Shown in pieces: positions 56,509 through 64,000 of a stretch of 64,000 bases of DNA. A model generated the notes under the pieces. That model was not told the DNA's origin, made no database searches, and saw nothing but the letters and a program-made list of their open reading frames with translations. Source of the DNA: Rotaria socialis (Eukaryota; Rotifera; Eurotatoria; Philodinida; Philodinidae); assembly GCA_905331475.1 (NCBI GenBank), contig CAJNYU010002815.1:1-64000 (forward strand), written 5' to 3'. The stretch's first letter is position 1. Each line of letters opens with the position of its first letter. The translations under genes and the position numbers were made by a program.

Positions 56509-59117
56509 CAACGGAGGTGTTTGTATTGTAAGCTGAAAATACTTGATATTTTTACATCGGAAGAAAGCTCTCACCGCCAAACTAACAAGGTTAAAATATT
56601 AGTTCCCCTTGGCTTGTTCAGAGAGAGATATTCAATTTTTACGGTATTCACGGTTTAGGTATATAGGAGCATTAGGATTATTTTGCATTAATTTTTTAAG
56701 TAATCAGCTGAATATTTCAACAGTAGGCATTAGGAATTTTTCTAAAATATATCAATTGCATACCAATATCACATTAGTTTTGATCTCTTCTGGGGCTTAA
56801 GTAGTATCGAAATGAAGAAAATATATATGATTCGTTTGAAAAATGACTTACATATATAATATTTGAACTTAAAGTGTATCGATGCATCACTTGATGGTCT
56901 ATTGACCATTTCTTTGTAATTGGTGTTAAGAAATCGCAAAGAAATATACTATCGAAGAATTTTTCTCTTTTGTTCTCTGTTGCATCTACCAAGTAGAAAA
57001 GGCTTATTTTATCACCTTAAAACATGAATGCATTAAACATCGCTAAACATCTTCTCTATTTGACTCAAACTGAATATGGCTCTGAAAATTATGCAACAAC
57101 AGTCGATGAAATTTTTACTGTAGAACGATTATTTGAAGTTCTGAAGTCATTTAAAGACAGCTACATCAGTGAGCTGTATACCTATGATCCTCTGGAATAT
57201 GAAGATGAACACGATGACATGACTGATGAAGAAGAAACCGATGATGAAATTGATGATTACAATGAGAATGAATATTCTGATATAAAAGATCATTTTACAT
57301 TAGAAGAAATGGAAAATATAATCGAATGCGTTGACCAACATTCAAACGCTAGATTTGCAACTATTTCTCATCGATTTATGAAAATCAATTCCATAAATTA
57401 TATTACAAGGTTTACAAAATATATCGAAAAGAATGGCACACGATTAGAAAAATTAAAACAAATCAAAGAATTTATGTTGAACGAATTTTATTTAAAAAGA
57501 ACCATTGAAAAAGAAGCCGTTCATGATGCTGGCCTTGAGCTGTGTGTAATTCAAAATGCAAGAGAATTAAATTAGGATACATTCAAGGCATGTAAATCGT
57601 TTATCAATACTATCAAAAAGGAAAACAGAATATCATCAAGAAGATATAACAAAATTATTATTCCAATTAAACCAAGCAGAAAACTTTATAAATTAAATGG
57701 TATGTCAAATTTTATTTGGTCTTTAAATATATGTCTTAACGTAGTATATTTATGTATATTAAATGCTCGAAATTGGATTGAATCTAAATGAATCTTAATA
57801 CCAAAGTATTCTTCTCATCAAATTTAAAATAGTGATCACTTCTCATTTCAACAAGAATACGTCGCACCCAGAACCCTTTCTTTTACTGGTGAAAAAACAA
57901 CAGAAGTAGCTGTTAAAAAGAAATATAATACAACCCATTCTTATAGAGTTCCACCAGTTACATCAGCTAATGGTTATTTATTACAGAAGTTCTTACTCAT
58001 TCTTCAAGAAAAAGAAAATACGTTCGGTAAAAGAGTGAAAAAAAGTTTAATTGTATCACCAAATGTTGTAGTCAAAGCTGCAAAATCAGGAAAAACTAGT
58101 GATGAAAAACGTCACGTCTTTTTAAATGAAGTTCTACGCTCTTTGGTTGGTAAAAAATTTCCTCTCTTCCTTCTGATGAGAAAAATTTTGTTACTTTTCA
58201 ATGCTACAAAACGCGTTAATATTGACCGGTTTAATGCGTTCCGCAACTGCTAAATCGGTTAAAAACGTCGCGAGATAATATACTTTTCGTTTTCATATCT
58301 CATGAAAAAATCCAACATCATGTCCATATCAATAGAACAGAAATGACTATAACTGGTCGTCAATATTTCATCAACATGCATGCTGTTATTCACAACCAAT
58401 TATCAGCTCCACAGTTTAAAAATCTCATTAAGAATGGATTTATACAAGCTCGAATAGCAAATGAAACAATTGGACATATTGAAAAACCAAAAGATGTTTG
58501 CTTCAAATTTTACGCTCTGTACTGTTCAATTAACAATTGCAATGAACGAACACTATTAATGTGCGCTTGGTTCAAAAGGACTCTTTGTTACTATCATTTC
58601 ATTGAAGGTCTACATCTGCGCTTGTAGTATATTTTGATGAAATAGTATATTATATAAACTAAAGAGTGAGTATATATATAAGTTTAGCGTGAATACTATC
58701 GTTTTACTAGAAGAGGTCGAAAACTTTGTACTCACCCTTTCTTGATTTCAGTTGAAATAAAATTGAAACTATTGGTGAGTTAGAGTTTGATAACTGCTAG
58801 CTGATTTGCATCTATATTAATACTATTAAGCCCCAGAAGAGATCGAAACTAATGTGATATTGATGTGCAATTGATATATTTTAGAAAAGTGCTTAATGCC
58901 TACTGTTGAAATATTCTGTTGATTGCTTAAAAAATTAATGTAAAATAATCCTAATGCTCCAATATACCTAAACCGTGAATACCGTAAAGATTGAATATCT
59001 CTCTCTGAGCAAGCCAAGTGGAGCTAATATTTTAACCTTGTTAGTTTGGCGGTGAGAACTTTCTTCCAGTGCAAAAATATCAAGTATTTTCAGCTTACAA
59101 TACAAACACCTCCATTG
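56509..59117. mobile_element. 2.6-kb DNA transposon with about 295-bp terminal inverted repeats
   Basis: The left arm (56509-56802) and right arm (about 58822-59117) are reverse complements with scattered differences. Ends read CAACGGAGGTGTTTGTATTG and CAATACAAACACCTCCATTG. TTA stands on both outer sides (56506-56508 and 59118-59120), a probable 3-bp target duplication. Both arms contain the same 63-codon frame (MACSERDIQ...), which is just the shared repeat read in mirror. The core encodes a decayed transposase. Confidence 0.8.
57024..58627 (+). pseudogene. decayed DDE-type transposase of the 2.6-kb element
   Basis: The first open part, 57024-57575, has a very acidic stretch (DEHDDMTDEEETDDEIDDYN), then an HTH-like region (KLKQIKEFMLNEF). 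A TAG at ELN-stop-DTFKACKSF interrupts the continuing reading. A second part (about 57855-58250) reads PRTLSFTGEKTTEVAVKKKY, GYLLQKFLLILQEKENTFG, SGKTSDEKRHVFLNEVL. A third (about 58290-58627) carries a Cys-rich end (CSINNCNERTLLMCAW). The stretch expected to hold central catalytic residues between the second and third parts is missing or scrambled. I recall relatives in bdelloids and place it only broadly among DDE transposases, perhaps pogo-like. Confidence 0.65.
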
Positions 59118-59307
59118 TTAGTAACACTGGTTCATTAATTTTCATGGTTTCATATGCTATTGCAAGTTGAGATTTAAAAAAAATTGACATAACTATTTAA
59201 AACGTTTGGCAGATGTTTAAAAAACATTCCTTTACTAACGGTCATCGTATTCTTTTCTCGTTGGATAAGCTCACATTCATGTATTTTCCTATTCGAAATT
59301 GAACGTA

Positions 59308-59353
<46 letters not shown>

Positions 59354-59542
59354 TAGATTCAAAATAGATAGCACCTTTTAATTTCAAAAAATGGATGACG
59401 AAGTTCGTAGGCAAATACTGACTCTTGCCAAAGATTTAATAGGAATCATCTAGTTTTTATGTTATCGATAATGTTTGTAAGAAAAAGAGCTCATTAGATG
59501 TGAGTCTTGTTTATTTAGTCTATCAAAACAAAAAACAAATAC
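59118..59542. other. short spacer with (TA)n microsatellite
   Basis: A TA dinucleotide run occupies about 59309-59352. A 20-codon ATG frame (59392-59454, MDDEVRRQILTLAKDLIGII) looks protein-like but stands alone. The rest is the leader of the oxidase gene. Confidence 0.45.
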
Positions 59543-61258
59543 ATGCATATTCTGGTGATTGTCTTAATAGTTATGTCTGCAATGGCAACACAGCAGGCCA
59601 TCGTATCGAAAACATTGACGGTTGGCACATTATTTCCGTATATTGCATCTACAAAACCGATAGTAGCAGTAAACTATGACTTTCCTGGGCCATTAATTGA
59701 AGCGTATGAAAATGATACTATCATAGTTCGTGTAATTAATAATCTGGCTCAACCAACAACCATTCATTGGCATGGAATGTTTCAAATCGGTACACCAAAT
59801 ATGGACGGTGTGGTGGATGTCACGCAATGTGCTATACCTTCTTTTAGTGAAATGACATATAAATTCAAGGCTCAACCTGCGGGCACTGCATTTTATCATG
59901 GTCACTATTTGGATCAATATGCAGATGGTCTCATTGGTCCATTGATTATTCGTCGAAAAGTTGAACCGAATCGTCAGCTGTACGATACTGAACGAATACT
60001 GATGGTTTCAGATTGGTACAATGATGTTGCTCGAACCAAATTATCACCTTGGTATCTAAGTGCAAATAATCCAGATGGTAATGAGCCTGTACCTGATGCT
60101 ATTGTTGTGAATGGTAAATTCTCTAAGTCATTATTTGTGACAACGTCCAATGCAACACGTATCCGTTTTAGAATCATTAATGCTGCAGCATTTTCTATGT
60201 TTACTGTTTCAATTGATGGATTACCATTACATATTATTGAACTTGATCAAACAGCTGTAGTGCCGTACACTGTTTCTTCTTTTAGTATCAACGTTGCCCA
60301 ACGGGTTTCTTTTTATGTGAATTTAAAAGAGTTCAATGGTACTTTTGTACCTCGCCATATGCGACCAATAAAATCAGTTTATATTCGATTTAAAGCTGAT
60401 GCGGAAATGTATCCAGTTGATATTAAGAGCTATATTGCTCCATATGCAACTTGGCATGTTCCATACCCAATATTTCTCAATCCATTATATCTGGCTATTT
60501 TATCATTTGGTTCACAACATTCCTTGCCAAAATATTCTGTCGATCGAACAAGTTCATCATTGAGTAGTCAAGCTTTACCAACACAAAAGGATACTAATAT
60601 GCTAAGTGCTCGACCTTTCAGTCAAGTAAACAATAGAGTTCCAAATGCAACACATAGGCTAGAACTTGTCATCGCAATTTTTCCAGATTCCCTTAATATT
60701 ACTCGTGGATATTTGAATAATGTTACATATGGTTCCAATTCTAATAATATTATTAATGGATCGGGTCTTACTCACAGCATGGTATTGAGCAAAACAACAC
60801 CGCTACTTTATCAGATGGCAACGAATCCTAGGGCAATCGCCATTCCATCTCCTGTCAGGAAAAACAATAGTTCATTACCAATTATACAGAGTGATGGCAA
60901 CGGACACTACTTAGTTCCGTATCAAGCTGTTGTCGACATACTTTTAGTGAATCAAGATGACGGCGAACATCCATTTCATCTTCATGGTCACAATTTTTGG
61001 ATCATAGCAACGTCGGACTATCCTCAAGCCGAACAATTGTATAGTACAGCATATCTTCAACGTGATGTAGTGAGTGTACCAGCTTCAGGTTGGGCCAAAG
61101 TACGATTTTTAGCCAATAATCCAGGTGTTTGGCTCTTACATTGTCACATTGAATGGCACATGGATGCTGGACTCACTCTAGCTTTCATAGTTGGCCCCGA
61201 ACAATTAGTAGCACAAGGTTATAACGTTACAGCCAATCAACAGAGTTTTTGCAAATAG
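59543..61258 (+). CDS. secreted multicopper oxidase (laccase-like), intronless
   Basis: 571 residues in one exon. An N-terminal signal peptide (MHILVIVLIVMSAMA) is followed by three cupredoxin domains. Copper ligands: HWHGM (about residue 75), FYHGHYLDQ (about 117), HPFHLHGHNFW (about 476) and HCHIEWHMDAGL (about 527), i.e. the four His clusters for the type 1 and the type 2/3 trinuclear sites. The enzyme would oxidise phenols or metal ions with reduction of O2 to water, outside the cell; the substrate cannot be told. The residue after the last His cluster is Leu (DAGL), which in laccases influences the type 1 potential. Absence of introns among intron-rich neighbours and similarity to fungal/plant-type laccases make horizontal acquisition plausible, but this is inference. 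Intact, with several N-glycosylation sites. Confidence 0.93.
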   Translation: MHILVIVLIVMSAMATQQAIVSKTLTVGTLFPYIASTKPIVAVNYDFPGPLIEAYENDTIIVRVINNLAQPTTIHWHGMFQIGTPNMDGVVDVTQCAIPSFSEMTYKFKAQPAGTAFYHGHYLDQYADGLIGPLIIRRKVEPNRQLYDTERILMVSDWYNDVARTKLSPWYLSANNPDGNEPVPDAIVVNGKFSKSLFVTTSNATRIRFRIINAAAFSMFTVSIDGLPLHIIELDQTAVVPYTVSSFSINVAQRVSFYVNLKEFNGTFVPRHMRPIKSVYIRFKADAEMYPVDIKSYIAPYATWHVPYPIFLNPLYLAILSFGSQHSLPKYSVDRTSSSLSSQALPTQKDTNMLSARPFSQVNNRVPNATHRLELVIAIFPDSLNITRGYLNNVTYGSNSNNIINGSGLTHSMVLSKTTPLLYQMATNPRAIAIPSPVRKNNSSLPIIQSDGNGHYLVPYQAVVDILLVNQDDGEHPFHLHGHNFWIIATSDYPQAEQLYSTAYLQRDVVSVPASGWAKVRFLANNPGVWLLHCHIEWHMDAGLTLAFIVGPEQLVAQGYNVTANQQSFCK

Positions 61259-61583
61259 CACTTATGACTAAATAACTTGTATATCACAAGGCTCAGTTGT
61301 GACCCTCTGCCTTTGAATTATTTTAAAGACAAGCATATCTTCAAATTCCCCGTGATTCTTTTCATGAATTAGTTTAAGCATTTAGAAATGCAAAGTACAT
61401 GTACTAACCGTCAACACCATTTTAATTCTTATTTTCTTCTATTTTGCTGAGATTTTTATGCTACACTATTCTAATAAAATAAAATTATCTAAATTAATTT
61501 AGAAAATATGTAGTTTTTCACACACTTCACAAGATTTTGGTTGTTCTATGAAAACAACTTGAACATTATATAGAATTCAGTGA

Positions 61584-61741
61584 ATTCTTAAATCTATTAT
61601 TATACCCGGTGATACTGAAGCCATGCTCATGAAACATATGAAAAAAATTGATGCAAATTATGATGAACAACTAGATTCAACTGAATTTACTAATTTCATC
61701 ATGAGAAGTATCGGACGAGGCATTGCTCTTAAACGCAATTA
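61584..61741 (+). pseudogene. EF-hand fragment
   Basis: An open stretch encodes an EF-hand loop DANYDEQLDSTEF (Asp1, Asn3, Asp5, Asp9, Glu12 all present) with helices on both sides and ends at TAA. An in-frame TGA lies directly upstream and no suitable acceptor fits its phase, so it is a lone exon or a relic of a calcium-binding protein. Confidence 0.45.
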
Positions 61742-62879
61742 AAATAGCTTCCTTTTCAAGACATTTTCTCGTTTTCAAATATGTTTAGTTTAGTATTTAA
61801 TTATTTTATTCAATAAAAGTATAAATTTATATTTTTTCAATTTTTTTTCACATTCTTACGATGAGAGAACCTAAATAAAATGGAAATTTAGATAGTATGA
61901 TGCACCAACATGGACAATGGCCGCGCCTATCATATGATGCCAATGCCTAAAGTTAATCCGAAGTTGGAAACCTGGCATGCATTTTATTTCTTTCAGTGAA
62001 GTATCAAAAATGAAAGTTGCATTCTGGTTCGCAAGATCAAAATAATTATTACAGAAAATGACATTCTTTAGATTTCAAGCCTTTTAAGATGAATTTTCAT
62101 ACAGTATATAATAGTGATCGACCGTTAAATAGATCATACTTCCTCGCCAAGTGCTTTTCAGAGATATTTACTCCCAAAAAACAAGAATAAGTCACAACCC
62201 AAATAAAATTTCTTGCAAATCATTGAGGCACATTTTCATCGCCGATAGTCACACCCTGCCCAATAGCTTTGCCAATATTTACACTCAAACATTGGAAAAC
62301 TGATTCTATTCAACAAGAAATAATAAAGAAAAGAATACCGAATGTACCATTTTTTTATTATTGAGGCGTTTCGTCAACTACTGTTAACTTCATCAGCCAA
62401 AATAAAATGAAGTTACATGAAAAACAAAACGTTACATACAAACTATGAGTACTATTGTTCATCTGGACGAGAGAAAAATAAGAGAAGCAATAAGATAATA
62501 AAACGTTTTATTATCTTATAAGGATGTGGATGTGGGTGTCTGCCTACTTTTTAGACACACCCTCTTTTCTTTATTATTTCTTGTCACATGCATTTGTCGA
62601 ATTAAAATAAACAACAATTATTCAGTGATTCTATTCATTAATAATTGTAATATTCAACTTTATTTTACTAAAATCTAAAAACAAGCTATGATAATCAAAA
62701 GAAGCTCTATGTTAAACTATAATCCAATGTAAAAGAAAATAAATAATGCCGTCATTTTGGTTTTACCAGTAAGCCACCCATCGAATTAATGTAACTCATG
62801 TATCTCCTGATCTCTTTTGTCTATAATCAGAAAATTATGAGAAAAGTCGTCATGAATTGAGAGGCTCATTCATGACTAC
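61742..62879. other. intergenic sequence with one telomere-like palindrome
   Basis: No gene recognised. Includes the palindrome at 62521-62563 and the 3' flank of the minus-strand methyltransferase. Confidence 0.4.
62521..62563. repeat. telomere-like palindrome (short)
   Basis: Left arm AGGATGTGGATGTGGGTGTC, right arm GACACACCCT, loop about 12 bp. Confidence 0.55.
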
Positions 62880-64000
62880 TCAATTAGATGTAACAGTAGT
62901 CGCTATTGCTTCTATAATTGAATAGGACTCATTGATTCTGTGTAGTTTCTTCAATTCATAGCCACTTTCTTTTAATAGCTTCATGTATTCAGCTGTTGTT
63001 CGCTCCTTAGCATTCAATACAGATAGCATTTCAATATCCATAATTCGTGCAACCCAATTTTGTCTCTCATTAGGCAGAATAACCATTTCAACTATAAAAA
63101 CTGTGATCGATCTTGATGGACCACTTTTATTTGCGGAAAGTATATTCTTCAATATCATAACAGCATCTTCATCGTTCCAATCGTGAATGATAAATTTCAG
63201 TACGTATGAATCTGCTTGTGGTATCGTTTCAGGTTTAAACATGTCACCTGAAACAAATTGATAGCGATTCGGTTCAATGTTTCTTTGTTGAAATTCATTC
63301 GGATGCTGTTCTTGTGCATCTTTAATCACGTGAGCTAAATCAAATACGATACCATTTAATTTAGGATGTTTCTCAAGTAGAAACGCCAATAAACTTCCAA
63401 AACCACCAGCAATATCGACTAGTTTTTCAAAATGTGAGAAATCGACTGGTGGGCAAATTGATTGGATGCAATCATTTGAGTATGAAATCATCGCATTGTT
63501 AAAGATAGTTGAATATTCTTTGTTTTCTTCTTTCCCTAGATAGTCGAATAGGTCACATTGAAAAGCTTGTTCGAACGAATTTCCATATTTAGTACCATGT
63601 TGAATTAAGCGAGGTTGATATTCAGATGCTCTGTGGGCGATGGGACCCAAGTCTAGACGAACCAGATCTCGAGCTTTCGATGGATGATTACTTGTTAAAA
63701 ATAGTCCATTATCAGTGAGCTGAAAATGATTCACACGTTCTGGACAAATATCAGATTGAGAATTCAAATCACTAACAGACAATTCTTTAACAATATCAGC
63801 GTCAGCAACTGCTCTCAGTAGTCGATAAACAAATTCTGCGTTCCAATCATTTCCATTCAATTGACTAAGTTCAGTAGCTGTCAACGACACTTTGTGAGCC
63901 GCCATTAGATCTGCTATTCCGAGTTCAGCAAATGTCCAAACAGCTCGTTCCATACAACGATGAAAAACAAAAGACATATATTTTGGCAATCCGCCTATGA
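62880..64000 (-). CDS. O-methyltransferase, family 2 (acetylserotonin/hydroxyindole type), 5' partial
   Basis: SAM-dependent methyltransferase with the plant-type COMT/ASMT layout. A winged-helix dimerisation region at the start (FAELGIADLMAAHKVSLTATELSQ) is followed by the Rossmann fold with SAM loop LVDIAGGFGSLLAFLLEKHP, the acidic SAM contact IVFDLAHV, VSGDMF, the catalytic His region LKFIIHDWNDEDA, and the closing EYMKLLKESGYELKK. The frame stays open to the window edge (GGLPKYMSFVFHR), and its first internal ATG would cut into the dimerisation domain, so the gene continues beyond 64000. Substrate unknown: small hydroxylated aromatics are typical for the family. Intact as far as seen, no intron in this part. 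Confidence 0.85.
   Translation of the reverse strand, partial: IGGLPKYMSFVFHRCMERAVWTFAELGIADLMAAHKVSLTATELSQLNGNDWNAEFVYRLLRAVADADIVKELSVSDLNSQSDICPERVNHFQLTDNGLFLTSNHPSKARDLVRLDLGPIAHRASEYQPRLIQHGTKYGNSFEQAFQCDLFDYLGKEENKEYSTIFNNAMISYSNDCIQSICPPVDFSHFEKLVDIAGGFGSLLAFLLEKHPKLNGIVFDLAHVIKDAQEQHPNEFQQRNIEPNRYQFVSGDMFKPETIPQADSYVLKFIIHDWNDEDAVMILKNILSANKSGPSRSITVFIVEMVILPNERQNWVARIMDIEMLSVLNAKERTTAEYMKLLKESGYELKKLHRINESYSIIEAIATTVTSN

Noticed and set aside
56609..56800. A 63-codon frame found twice (56609-56800 plus, 58826-59017 minus) as a possible conserved small gene
   Set aside because: The two copies are the inverted repeats of one transposon; conservation is due to the repeat, not coding selection.
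59309..59352. TATA-rich run as a promoter for the oxidase gene
   Set aside because: It is a long (TA)n microsatellite about 190 bp upstream; nothing marks it as a TATA box.
1..64000. CRISPR arrays, prokaryotic operons, Shine-Dalgarno sites, attachment sites
   Set aside because: The window is eukaryotic with spliceosomal introns; no regularly spaced identical repeats of CRISPR type were seen.

Overview
This is an AT-rich eukaryotic (metazoan) window with intron-rich genes. Introns have clean GT-AG borders and are mostly about 50 bp. I infer a bdelloid rotifer (Rotaria/Adineta-like). The reasons are the bdelloid-typical ADP-ribosyltransferase/TPR family, an APE-type LINE of a kind I recognise from bdelloids, several genes of foreign-looking type, and many short TGTGGG-like tracts, which resemble the telomeric repeat I recall for Adineta. 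The species call is inference. Exon borders given here come from reading splice sites and checking that phases add up.

Layout. 1-4.8 kb: repeats, a faint decayed minus-strand gene and a tRNA-Arg(TCT). 4.8-8.3 kb: a complete 17-exon carnitine O-palmitoyltransferase 1. 9.2-11 kb: an ADP-ribosyltransferase/TPR pseudogene cut in two by an inversion between two copies of a short hAT-like MITE. 11.7-15.8 kb (minus): an 886-residue type I membrane protein with a cysteine-rich ectodomain, Thr-rich stalk and basic cytoplasmic tail; its introns hold a TA-flanked MITE and an assembly gap. 16-20 kb: mostly gene-free, with a 1-kb TIR element full of GAGTACTC. 20.2-22.9 kb: a secreted GH5 endoglycoceramidase-like enzyme. 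24.3-24.7 kb: a possible gene remnant. 25-26.2 kb: a second TIR element full of GAATTC. 27-33.3 kb: a 12-exon, 1784-residue GHKL-ATPase protein of the DUF3684/sacsin-like type with a C-terminal HExxH. 37.5-38.6 kb: a ubiquitin-like domain ending in Gly-Gly fused to an intein-like Hint domain and a Cys-rich C-terminal domain. 39.4-41.7 kb (minus): long-chain acyl-CoA synthetase. 42.7-44.2 kb: a Tc1/mariner element with long IR/DR-type ends and a broken transposase. 45.9-47.6 kb (minus): a papain-family protease with a repetitive Asp/Gly/Phe and His-rich tail. 49.9-51.5 kb: a single-exon BTB-like protein. 52.9-55.9 kb: a decayed LINE. 56.5-59.1 kb: a 2.6-kb TIR element with a decayed DDE transposase. 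59.5-61.3 kb: an intronless multicopper oxidase. 62.9 kb to the end (minus, 5' end outside the window): an O-methyltransferase.

Functional links. ACSL (makes long-chain acyl-CoA) and CPT1 (uses acyl-CoA for mitochondrial import) are consecutive steps of fatty-acid oxidation, but they lie 31 kb apart and I see no sign that they are regulated together. The other genes look unrelated. The most notable single locus is the ubiquitin-like/Hint fusion. The most notable genome-scale pattern is a family of about nine palindromes with TGTGGG-like arms scattered from 13 to 63 kb. Mobile elements account for most of the gene-free sequence that I could explain.
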